From positions 124,001 through 188,000 of the forward strand of contig JAIXWD010000007.1 of assembly GCA_027482225.1 (NCBI GenBank): a stretch of DNA of 64,000 nt. Direction: 5' to 3'. This document shows, piece by piece, positions 29,973-38,952 of this stretch. Position numbers and translations under genes: made by a program. The notes below the pieces were generated by a model. The model was not told where the DNA came from, did not search any database, and saw nothing but the letters and a program-made list of their open reading frames with translations. The DNA is from Bacteroidota bacterium (GTDB lineage Bacteria > Bacteroidota > Bacteroidia > UKL13-3). Position 1 is the first letter of the stretch. Each line of letters begins with the position of its first letter.

Positions 29973-32276
29973 ATGGCGCATAACAATCCAAATCCTGAAA
30001 ACCCAGAAGTGTTTTTGGATATAAAACTTACCGAACCTAAAGAAACTGCTGCTGGTTTTCCTGCAGTAATATCTGCGGTTAAGCATGTGTTTAGCGAAAT
30101 GGGCCCGATAAGAGGAACAAACGCTTTGCTTAAGGTGAACCAAAAAGATGGATTTGATTGTCCTGGCTGTGCTTGGCCCGATCCGGATGATGAGCGCTCG
30201 CCCATTGCTGAGTATTGCGAAAATGGAGCTAAAGCCATTGCAGAGGAAGCCACCACTAAAGCATTATGGGCAAAGTTTTTTGAAGAAAACAGTGTAGCTC
30301 AACTTGCTAATTTAAACGATTACGAAATTGGCAAAAAAGGTCGCGTAGCACAACCCATGTATTTAGCTAAAGATGCCACAAATTACAAACCTATTTCTTG
30401 GGAAAATGCATTTGCACTAATTGCAGAAAAGCTCAATAATTTGCCAACTCCTAACGATGCTATTTTTTATACATCAGGACGAACAAGTAACGAGGCAGCG
30501 TTTTTATACCAACTTTTTGTGCGCGAATTTGGCACCAATAATTTACCTGATTGCAGTAACATGTGCCACGAAAGTAGCGGTGTCGCATTAAACGAGAGTG
30601 TTGGTATTGGTAAGGGTTCGGTTAAATTAGAAGATTTTTACGAGGCTGAAGTCATTATAATCTTAGGGCAAAATCCAGGGACCAATCACCCCCGTATGTT
30701 AAGTGCGTTACAAAAAGCTAAAGCAAACGGTTGCACCATTATTTCCATCAACCCACTTAAAGAAACAGGGTTAATGGGATTTAATAATCCACAAAAACTT
30801 AATGGGGTGTTGGGTATAAAATCGCAGTTAACAGATATTTATTTACAAGTAAAAATTAATGGCGATTTAGCTCTTTTAAAAGCTATAGAACAATTGCTGT
30901 GGGTTGAAGAGCAAAAAAATCCAGGTTCTGTATTTGATTTAGATTTTATACAAAATCATACCCATGGTTTCGAGCAGTTAAAAAACGCTTTCCATCAACA
31001 TAATCTAAACGAATTAAGTGAGGCCTGTGGTATTTCTATTGATGACATCATTAAAACCACAGATGCCATAAAGCATAAAAAGAAAATAATTGCTTGTTGG
31101 GCCATGGGTTTAACCCAACACAAAAATGCCGTTGATACCATAAAAGAAGTGGTAAACATATTGCTATTAAAAGGCAGCATTGGTAAACCAGGCGCTGGTA
31201 CCTGCCCTGTTCGAGGGCACAGCAATGTGCAAGGCGACAGAACCATGGGTATTTATGAGAAGCCTTCTAAAGCATTTATTGATAAACTAAACAGTGTATT
31301 TAAAATTAATGCACCATATGAACATGGTTATGATGTAGTAGATGCCATTAAAGCAATGCATAATGAGCCAGGTAAAGTATTTATTGCCATGGGTGGCAAC
31401 TTTTTATCAGCCACACCAGATACCAAATACACTGCCGAAGCATTAAACAAATGTAGTTTAACAGTTCAAATCAGCACCAAACTAAACCGAAGCCATTTAA
31501 TTACCGGACAAGAAGCGTTGATACTTCCAACTTTTGGCAGAAGCGATAAAGATGTAAATGCAGATGGCGAAGTGCAAATAGTAAGCTGCGAAAATTCTAT
31601 GGGTGTAGTACAATTGAGTAAAGGAAGTTTAAAGCCAGTAAGCAATCAATTGTTGAGCGAAACAGTTATTGTAAGCAAATTGGCTCAGGCTACATTTGGT
31701 AACAAAACCCAAACACCATGGCAATTGTACCAACAGCACTATAACCATGTGCGCGATGCAATAGAAAAAACCATTGCAGGTTTTGAAAATTATAACATGC
31801 GTGTGCGCGAACCTGGTGGATTTTATTTGCCAAATGGGTCTCGCGAGGGTAAATTTAACACCTTTACAGGAAAGGCCAACTTTAATGTGGGGCAATTAAC
31901 TTTTAATAAATTGGCTGATGATGAATTGCTAATGATGACCATACGTACCCACGATCAATTTAATACCACCATTTATGGATTAGATGACCGTTACCGTGGA
32001 ATATACAATGAGCGCAGGGTAATTTTAATGAACGAAACAAACATTACTAAACTTGGTTTCAAGGCTGGAGATGTGGTAGATTTATATAATTACCACGATG
32101 GTGTAGAACGCGTAGCACATAAGTTTATGATCGTTGCTTACAATATTCCTGAACAATGTTGTGCCACTTATTTCCCTGAAACAAATGTATTGGTTCCTAT
32201 TAATTCGGTGGCTGATAAAAGCAATACACCAACCAGTAAATATGTGGTGTTAAAACTTAAAAAACATGTGGAGTAA
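29973..32276 (+). CDS. FdhF/YdeP family molybdopterin-dependent oxidoreductase
   Basis: 767 aa; DGFDCPGCAWPDP, FYTSGRTSNEAAFLYQLFVREFGTNNLPDCSNMCHESS, VRGHSNVQGDRTMG, molybdopterin-binding C-term. Confidence 0.93.
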   Translation: MAHNNPNPENPEVFLDIKLTEPKETAAGFPAVISAVKHVFSEMGPIRGTNALLKVNQKDGFDCPGCAWPDPDDERSPIAEYCENGAKAIAEEATTKALWAKFFEENSVAQLANLNDYEIGKKGRVAQPMYLAKDATNYKPISWENAFALIAEKLNNLPTPNDAIFYTSGRTSNEAAFLYQLFVREFGTNNLPDCSNMCHESSGVALNESVGIGKGSVKLEDFYEAEVIIILGQNPGTNHPRMLSALQKAKANGCTIISINPLKETGLMGFNNPQKLNGVLGIKSQLTDIYLQVKINGDLALLKAIEQLLWVEEQKNPGSVFDLDFIQNHTHGFEQLKNAFHQHNLNELSEACGISIDDIIKTTDAIKHKKKIIACWAMGLTQHKNAVDTIKEVVNILLLKGSIGKPGAGTCPVRGHSNVQGDRTMGIYEKPSKAFIDKLNSVFKINAPYEHGYDVVDAIKAMHNEPGKVFIAMGGNFLSATPDTKYTAEALNKCSLTVQISTKLNRSHLITGQEALILPTFGRSDKDVNADGEVQIVSCENSMGVVQLSKGSLKPVSNQLLSETVIVSKLAQATFGNKTQTPWQLYQQHYNHVRDAIEKTIAGFENYNMRVREPGGFYLPNGSREGKFNTFTGKANFNVGQLTFNKLADDELLMMTIRTHDQFNTTIYGLDDRYRGIYNERRVILMNETNITKLGFKAGDVVDLYNYHDGVERVAHKFMIVAYNIPEQCCATYFPETNVLVPINSVADKSNTPTSKYVVLKLKKHVE

Positions 32277-32347
32277 CTCCTATTACATCTAATTTTGCTC
32301 CTGCCTACCTAAACAATTCATATGCTATTAAAATTATAAAAAAATAA

Positions 32348-33244
32348 ATGACCAAAACACTGCTATGTATACTTGGCCCAACTGCTGTTGGCAAAACTGC
32401 AATTGCAATTCAATTGGCCCAACAGTTAAATACCGAGATTATATCAGCCGATAGCAGGCAGTTTTTCGAAGAAATAAGCATCGGAACAGCTAAACCTACT
32501 AACGATGAATTAGCTCTTGTAAACCACCATTTTATAGGTCATTTAAGTATTAATCAATCATACTCAGCGGGAGATTTTGAGCGTGATGCTTTAGCTAAAT
32601 TAGATGAGTTATTTAAGCAGTATGATGTGGTATTAGCCGTTGGCGGAAGTGGTTTATATGTTAAAGCATTAATTGATGGTTTGGATGATATGCCAAAAGC
32701 TGATGAAACCTTACGTAATGAGTTAAATGCGCTTTATGCTATGGATGGCATTACACCTCTACAGCAAAAATTATTGGATTTAAACGATACGTTATACCAT
32801 CAAACAGAAATACAAAACCCACAACGTGTTATGCGCGCTATTGAAGTGGCAATAGCCAAGCAGCAAGGTTTTGTAGCCAATAGAAAAAAACATGCGCGCA
32901 ACTTCAAAGTAATTAAGGTGGTGGTTGATTTGCCAAGAGATATTTTATATGACAGAATTAATAAGCGTGTTGAGGTAATGATGCAAGCGGGTTTGCTACA
33001 AGAAGTTGAAAAAATGCTGCCTTACCAAGATAATTACGCTTTGCAAACAGTAGGATACAAAGAGTTGTTTGATTATTTTAAAGGCGAATACAGTTTAGAT
33101 AAAGCCATTGATTTAATAAAACAACACAGTCGTAATTATGCCAAACGACAAATTACATGGTTTAAAAAAGAAGCACCACAAAATTGGTATGCACCTAACC
33201 AAGTAAAAGAAATATTAGCCTTGCTGAATGATGCAAATAATTAA
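32348..33244 (+). CDS. miaA: tRNA dimethylallyltransferase
   Basis: LGPTAVGKTAIAIQLAQ, ISADSRQFFEEISIGTAKP, GGSGLYVKALIDGLD. Confidence 0.97.
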   Translation: MTKTLLCILGPTAVGKTAIAIQLAQQLNTEIISADSRQFFEEISIGTAKPTNDELALVNHHFIGHLSINQSYSAGDFERDALAKLDELFKQYDVVLAVGGSGLYVKALIDGLDDMPKADETLRNELNALYAMDGITPLQQKLLDLNDTLYHQTEIQNPQRVMRAIEVAIAKQQGFVANRKKHARNFKVIKVVVDLPRDILYDRINKRVEVMMQAGLLQEVEKMLPYQDNYALQTVGYKELFDYFKGEYSLDKAIDLIKQHSRNYAKRQITWFKKEAPQNWYAPNQVKEILALLNDANN

Positions 33245-33791
33245 ACAAAACCAACAACAAACTACTAATTGGAGTGGAGGCACAACTACACCATTATTTA
33301 TTTTTCCTGTTGATTCAGATTTTGCTTCACGAGATTTTTTATTTAGAATTAGCACGGCAACTGTCCAAACAGCAACCTCAACTTTTACTGATTTAACAGG
33401 CTATCAACGCATTATTATGTTGTTGCAGGGTAATTTAATCATTACGCACAACAACGAGGTTACGCATCATTTAAAGCCCCTTATCCCCCATTTTTTTGAT
33501 GGTGCTTGGAATACAACAGCTATTGGTATGGTAACCGATTTTAATGTGATTTTTAAGCCAGAGATTAAAGCAAATATTGATGTTGTTTTATTGTCTGCAT
33601 ACCAATCAAACCAAATACAAACTAGTAATGATTTTATTTGCCTTTATTTAGCAAAAGGACAAATAACCATAAGTGATAACCAACAAGCATATAACCTATA
33701 CGAGAATGATTTTGTGTTATTGGATGGTGAACAATTAAATATAGATGCAACAGCAGAAAGTATCATTATAAAAGTTACGATTCAGTTTTAG
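33228..33791 (+). CDS. HutD/Ves family protein
   Basis: NWSGGTTTPLFIFP, FRISTATVQ, FDGAWNTTAIG...DFNVIF; overlaps the miaA end by 17 nt. Confidence 0.88.
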   Translation: MMQIIKQNQQQTTNWSGGTTTPLFIFPVDSDFASRDFLFRISTATVQTATSTFTDLTGYQRIIMLLQGNLIITHNNEVTHHLKPLIPHFFDGAWNTTAIGMVTDFNVIFKPEIKANIDVVLLSAYQSNQIQTSNDFICLYLAKGQITISDNQQAYNLYENDFVLLDGEQLNIDATAESIIIKVTIQF

Positions 33792-33933
33792 CATCGTCAG
33801 TTTCGCATTCTTGCTCGCCACCGCAGCATGGCATTACGTTTTGGTTACACACTTTACATTGATAATGTCCGTGTATATAAATAAAACCATTGGTATTGCC
33901 ACAGTATGGGCAACGTTCAAACCCAAATTGCAT
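33775..33933 (-). CDS. 52-aa zinc-ribbon-like microprotein
   Basis: Own translation (not in ORF track): MQFGFERCPYCGNTNGFIYIHGHYQCKVCNQNVMPCCGGEQECETDDAKTES; two CxxC pairs 17 residues apart; starts 2 nt after the SIMPL reading frame ends. Confidence 0.72.
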   Translation of the reverse strand: MQFGFERCPYCGNTNGFIYIHGHYQCKVCNQNVMPCCGGEQECETDDAKTES

Positions 33934-33935
33934 AT

Positions 33936-34640
33936 CTAGTTAGTTATTAAAAAGTGAGCTTCTATTTCGTAACGCAGTTTTAATATCTGCATTTCAATCG
34001 GTTGTCCACCCGATTCGCTATTTAAATCCATGGCTACTTTAGACTTTAAATACATGGGTTGCATAAATCCCATATTATTATCCCTTTCACGAATTAATTG
34101 AACATCACCGGTATGTTTCCCTAATGCAGCAAGCAATAAATCAGCTTTTTCTTTGGCTGCTTTTAATGCTTCCACCTTTACTTTTCGTCTGTACTCTTCC
34201 ATTTTACTGTGGCTAGTGCGCTGTATATGTATGTTCTCAATACCTTTTTTGTCTAACATCATCACCATTTGGTTGTACTTATCCATATCAGAAAATTTAA
34301 TGATATAAGTTTTTGAGTTTAAAAACTCTCCACGCTTTTGTGTTTTATAATCATAGTCAAAAGTGCCATAAATACCCTCTAGAGAAATTAGTTAATTGTC
34401 TATTTTCAAACTGTTTATTACCTCCTTAAAGTCTTTTTCTATGTTTGCAATAGGCTGTTTTTTGCGTTCAATCATAAATTCGCGAAGGGTCACGCCCACA
34501 TATATTTCATCTGGTGTTACATCCATTTCGGCACTTCCGCTAACTTCTTTAATTGGTTTGTCAGCATACACCTGTTGTTGAGCCAAAACTGATAATGGAC
34601 CTAATATAAAGGCTGTTAAAAATGTTAAAATTATTTTCAT
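33936..34640 (-). pseudogene. SIMPL-domain (DUF541) exported protein interrupted by one in-frame TAA (34392-34394)
   Basis: The two ORFs 34392-34640 and 33936-34286 are in the same frame. Through the stop it reads ...VINSLKIDN*LISLEGIYGTFDYDYKTQKRGEFLNSKTYIIKFSDMDKYN..., a continuous SIMPL domain. Confidence 0.85.
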
Positions 34641-34714
34641 ATCTATTTTAAATTAAGCATTTAGGCAGGTTTGTAAACATCTAAACTTTACAAAATAAAT
34701 CAATTGGAATACTA

Positions 34715-35320
34715 TTAACGATATAACTCTGGAATTCGTACCGCTTTAACATAACGGTTACGGTAATAAGATGCATTTAGGTTGTCAATCCTAACTCCTT
34801 CGCTCGTACTGCTATGAATAAAACGCACAGGTTCTCCTTTTTCAGTTATTACAATTCCAACATGTCCAATTCTTCGGCTTCTGCGGTTGCCTCCCCTAAA
34901 CAAAATTAAATCGCCTTTTTGTATATTTTTTTGGTTAATGGTAACACCTATTAAACCTTGTCCGGCACTGGTATGGGGTAGTTTTATGTTAAGTTGTTTA
35001 AAAACTGTCATGGTATATCCGCTGCAATCAAATCCCGCAGTAGATGCACCACCCCTTCTGTATTTATTACCCATGTATTGATGGGCAATGATTACCAGGC
35101 TATCTATTCTTGAATTGGTACGGCTATTTCCTTTATAATTAGCGGTAATGGGTTGGGTTGATTTATTGTTTAATTTGGATTTGGTTTGGTTTAATTTGGT
35201 AGTATCCATTGTGATGGATATAGTATCTTCTGCCTCAATATAAAGCGGTACCTGAGCAAAACCCTTGATGGTATTACAAAAGATAAGAATAAACAGAATA
35301 AAAACCGCCTTTTTTAACAT
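34715..35320 (-). CDS. C40 family (NlpC/P60) cell-wall peptidase
   Basis: GNKYRRGGASTAGFDCSGYTMTVFKQLNIKLPHTSAGQ ... GHVGIVITE. Confidence 0.94.
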   Translation of the reverse strand: MLKKAVFILFILIFCNTIKGFAQVPLYIEAEDTISITMDTTKLNQTKSKLNNKSTQPITANYKGNSRTNSRIDSLVIIAHQYMGNKYRRGGASTAGFDCSGYTMTVFKQLNIKLPHTSAGQGLIGVTINQKNIQKGDLILFRGGNRRSRRIGHVGIVITEKGEPVRFIHSSTSEGVRIDNLNASYYRNRYVKAVRIPELYR

Positions 35321-35482
35321 GCTAAGTAAGCAAGATAGGTTGACCTAATTTAAACAAAAAAAATAGGCCTAAAATAGTACTTAACATCCTGTATATTAGA
35401 GACAAAAATTTGCTTTTTCGCTGTTTTACCACTTTACAAGTAGAAATAAAAGCCCTACATTCGCGTTCAGTATCGTAAAAAC

Positions 35483-36301
35483 ATGAACATACGCTTAGTC
35501 GGCATCTGTATTTTTTCTGCTTTATTTCTAACTGGTTGTAGCAAATACCAGAAGGTTTTAAAAACGCCTGATCCTAATAAAAAGTTAGAGATGGCGCAGT
35601 ACTATTACAACAAAAAAGATTATTACCGTGCATCAACTTTATTTGAACAATTGCAGGATAATTTTAATGGTACTGCCATGGCAGAAAAGGTAATGTATTA
35701 CAGTGCTTATTGTAACTTTGGTTTGCGTGCCTATGCTTTAGCAGGTTATCAGTTTAAAACATATTTCGAAAACTTTCCTACAGGTCAGTGGCCCGAAGAG
35801 TGTTTGTATATGAATGCATATTGCCAATTTTTAGAATCGCAAAATTATTATTTAGATCAAACTGATACCTATAAAGCAACAGAAGCCATTAAGCTTTTCG
35901 TTAGTGTGTATCCAGAGAGTAAATATGTAAGTGAGTGTAACGTGTTACTTGATAAATTAAGGGCTAAATTATCAATGAAGGCATACAAAAGTGCAAAGTT
36001 GTATTACAATATTGGTGAGTATAAAAGTTCAATTGTGGCCCTTCAGAATGTGATTAAGGATTACCCAGAAGTGCCGCAAAAAGAAGAATTAGATTTTTTA
36101 ACACTTAAATCATATTATCTTTTGGCCGATAATAGTATTGAATCTAAGAAATTAACGCGTTATCAAGAAACAATTGATTTTTGCGGTTATTTTAAAGGAG
36201 AGTACCCAACAAGTAAATACCTAAGTGAAGCCAAGAATATTGCGGTTAAAGCCGAAAACAATATAAAGAAATTAACAAAACAACAAAGTAATATACAATA
36301 A
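35483..36301 (+). CDS. bamD: Outer membrane protein assembly factor BamD
   Basis: Lipobox FLTGCSKYQKVLK, TPR repeats; upstream of rpoZ/coaBC as in other Bacteroidota. Confidence 0.93.
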   Translation: MNIRLVGICIFSALFLTGCSKYQKVLKTPDPNKKLEMAQYYYNKKDYYRASTLFEQLQDNFNGTAMAEKVMYYSAYCNFGLRAYALAGYQFKTYFENFPTGQWPEECLYMNAYCQFLESQNYYLDQTDTYKATEAIKLFVSVYPESKYVSECNVLLDKLRAKLSMKAYKSAKLYYNIGEYKSSIVALQNVIKDYPEVPQKEELDFLTLKSYYLLADNSIESKKLTRYQETIDFCGYFKGEYPTSKYLSEAKNIAVKAENNIKKLTKQQSNIQ

Positions 36302-36302
36302 A

Positions 36303-36632
36303 ATGGCAAACATTAATTACAGCAATGCAGCAACTACTACCGTAGTTAGAGATTTACGCAAGGTTGATTCTCCAACGCACAACATTTACGAGTCGTTGGC
36401 AATTATCAGTAAACGTGCGAACCAAATTTCAGCTCAAATGAAAGAAGAGTTACACAGCAAATTGCAAGAATTTAGCAACGACAGCGATACTTTGGAAGAA
36501 GTGTTTGAAAACCGTGAGCAAATTGAAATATCTAGCTATTACGAGCGTTTACCTAAAGCAGTTAACATTGCTATGGAAGAATTTTTAAACGATAAAATCT
36601 ATTTCCGCAATCCGGCAAAAGAAAACAAATAG
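36303..36632 (+). CDS. rpoZ: RNA polymerase omega (Rpb6-like) subunit
   Basis: NIYESLAIISKRANQISAQMKEEL; syntenic position between bamD and coaBC. Confidence 0.87.
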   Translation: MANINYSNAATTTVVRDLRKVDSPTHNIYESLAIISKRANQISAQMKEELHSKLQEFSNDSDTLEEVFENREQIEISSYYERLPKAVNIAMEEFLNDKIYFRNPAKENK

Positions 36633-36654
36633 TTTAATCCATTATTTGATACCT

Positions 36655-36690
36655 AAAATGGTTACATTACTTTGGTAGTGTAACCATTTT
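36655..36690 (+). terminator. Stem-loop (terminator or attenuator) between rpoZ and coaBC
   Basis: AAAATGGTTACA...TGTAACCATTTT with inner TAC/GTA pairing. Confidence 0.7.
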
Positions 36691-36706
36691 GTGTTTTATT
36701 TGAGGT

Positions 36707-37909
36707 ATGCTAAAAGGCAAGAAAATATTATTGGGTGTTACGGGTAGCATTGCTGCATATAAGGCTGCAACATTGGTTCGTTTGTTGGTTAAACAAGGTG
36801 CCGAAGTTAAGGTATTAATGAGTGATGGTGCCCAAGATTTCATTACCCCGCTTACCTTATCAACCCTTAGTAAAAATCCAGTTTACCACCAGTTTGTATA
36901 TAACAATCAAGGAGAATGGACTAACCATGTAGAGTTGGCCATGTGGGCTGATTGTTTTTTAATAGCACCTGCAACTGCAAATACCATTGCTAAAATGTCT
37001 CATGGCATTTGCGATAACTTATTACTGGCTACTTATCTTAGTGCAAAATGTGTAACTTTTGTTGCTCCAGCGATGGATTTAGATATGTACACACATGGAA
37101 GCACACAAAACAATTTAACTACCTTAAAAAGTTATGGTAATATTGTGTTGCCTGTTGCTAGTGGCGAACTTGCCAGTGGTTTGAATGGAGCTGGAAGAAT
37201 GATTGAACCCGAAGAAATAATTAGTTTCTTACAAACACATTTAATTACTACTCAAGCCTTAAAAAACAAAAAGGTATTGGTAACAGCAGGGCCAACATAC
37301 GAAAGCATAGATCCAGTGCGTTTTATTGGCAACCATAGCAGCGGTAAAATGGGGTTTGCCATTGCCGAAGAATTTGCTCGAAATGGTGCTGATGTCACTT
37401 TAATATCTGGTCCTACTGATTTGAAAATCAACAACTCAAAAATAAAACGCATTGATGTAACCAGTGCCGATGAAATGTTTGAAAAAACTGTAAAGGCATT
37501 TACCAAGTCAGAAATTGCAGTAATGAGTGCTGCAGTAGCTGATTATACACCCGAGAAAGTAAGCATCACCAAGATAAAAAAGAGTGGTGATGAACTACAC
37601 CTTAAACTTAAAAAGACAAAAGATATTTTGGCCGAATTGGGTAAGCATAAAACAAAAAAACAAACACTTGTGGGGTTTGCATTAGAAACAAACAACGAAG
37701 TAGCCAATGCAAAACAGAAGCTACAAAAAAAGAATTTAGACTTTATTGTACTTAACTCGCTACGCAGCAAAGGTGCTGGTTTTGGGTTTGATACAAATAA
37801 AATTACGATTATAGACAAATTGGGTGTGCAAACAGAATATAAACTAAAATCGAAAACAGAAGTAGCACACGATATTGTACAAAAAATAATAGACTTGAAA
37901 CATGCGTAA
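36707..37909 (+). CDS. coaBC: Bifunctional phosphopantothenoylcysteine decarboxylase/phosphopantothenate-cysteine ligase
   Basis: LLGVTGSIAAYKAATLVRLL, APATANTIAKMSHGICDNLL, VTAGPTYESIDPVRFIGNHSSGKMG. Confidence 0.97.
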   Translation: MLKGKKILLGVTGSIAAYKAATLVRLLVKQGAEVKVLMSDGAQDFITPLTLSTLSKNPVYHQFVYNNQGEWTNHVELAMWADCFLIAPATANTIAKMSHGICDNLLLATYLSAKCVTFVAPAMDLDMYTHGSTQNNLTTLKSYGNIVLPVASGELASGLNGAGRMIEPEEIISFLQTHLITTQALKNKKVLVTAGPTYESIDPVRFIGNHSSGKMGFAIAEEFARNGADVTLISGPTDLKINNSKIKRIDVTSADEMFEKTVKAFTKSEIAVMSAAVADYTPEKVSITKIKKSGDELHLKLKKTKDILAELGKHKTKKQTLVGFALETNNEVANAKQKLQKKNLDFIVLNSLRSKGAGFGFDTNKITIIDKLGVQTEYKLKSKTEVAHDIVQKIIDLKHA

Positions 37910-38804
37910 ATTTGTAGCTTTAATTGCTTTGTTGTTAAGTATTACATCGATTCATGCACAAGACGTAAATTGTAAAACCATTATTCTTGATAACCAAATT
38001 CAACTAACAGATAAGCGTATTTTTCGTTCTTTAGAGCAAGCCATTAGCGAGTTTGTAAACAATACGAAATGGACTGGAGATAAAATTCAAACAAACGAAA
38101 AAATTGAATTAACCATTCAGATTATTCCAAGTAAATACGACCAACAAGGCAATTACATCGAAGGCAATGCACAAATTATATGTCAGCGCCCAGTTTATGG
38201 AAGTACCTATACCACAAATACACTAAACATATTAGATGAAGATTGGAAGTTTAATTACGTTGAGTTTCAGCGTATGGACTACAACGAAAATAGCTTTACA
38301 AATAACCTAATCGCATTGGTTGCATTTTATGTAAACTATGCCATTGGATTAGATTACGATTCGTATGCACCATTAGGTGGAACACTATATTTTAATAAAG
38401 CTTTAGGTATAGCTAATCAAGCACAAAGTAGCGATGGTAGCAGTGGTTGGAAACCATTTCAACGTAACATTCGTGCACGTTACAATTTAATTGATAATGC
38501 ATTAAATCCTCGTTTTGAACCAATAAGGCAAGCATATTACAAATACCACCGACAAGGTTTAGATATAATGTACAAAGACCCCGAAAGTGCACGTAAAGCA
38601 ATTTTCAGTTGTTTAGAAATGGTTCAAAAGGTGTTTAAAATAGCACCCAATACGGCTATGTTGATTGTATTTTTTGAAGCCAAAAGTGATGAATTAGTTA
38701 ATATTTACAAAGGATCGTCTCCTACCGAAAAATCTAAAGCAATAGAATTATTAAATGAGATAAATGTTGCAAATATTAATAAGTACGAAAAAATACGAAG
38801 CTAA
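37902..38804 (+). CDS. DUF4835 family exported protein
   Basis: Signal peptide, overlaps coaBC by 8 nt; conserved Bacteroidota position coaBC-DUF4835-recN. Confidence 0.88.
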   Translation: MRKFVALIALLLSITSIHAQDVNCKTIILDNQIQLTDKRIFRSLEQAISEFVNNTKWTGDKIQTNEKIELTIQIIPSKYDQQGNYIEGNAQIICQRPVYGSTYTTNTLNILDEDWKFNYVEFQRMDYNENSFTNNLIALVAFYVNYAIGLDYDSYAPLGGTLYFNKALGIANQAQSSDGSSGWKPFQRNIRARYNLIDNALNPRFEPIRQAYYKYHRQGLDIMYKDPESARKAIFSCLEMVQKVFKIAPNTAMLIVFFEAKSDELVNIYKGSSPTEKSKAIELLNEINVANINKYEKIRS

Positions 38805-38952
38805 AAACGATTACTATTTTCGTGATGTTTTTTATTGGTGTTAGAGGTATTGTTTTACATTAAACAAAAGTAGATTAGGATTCATTAACTTATTTATTGT
38901 TGAAAATTAACTAGCAAAACTTTGCTTACACTCTCCTATTTTTGATCATTAT

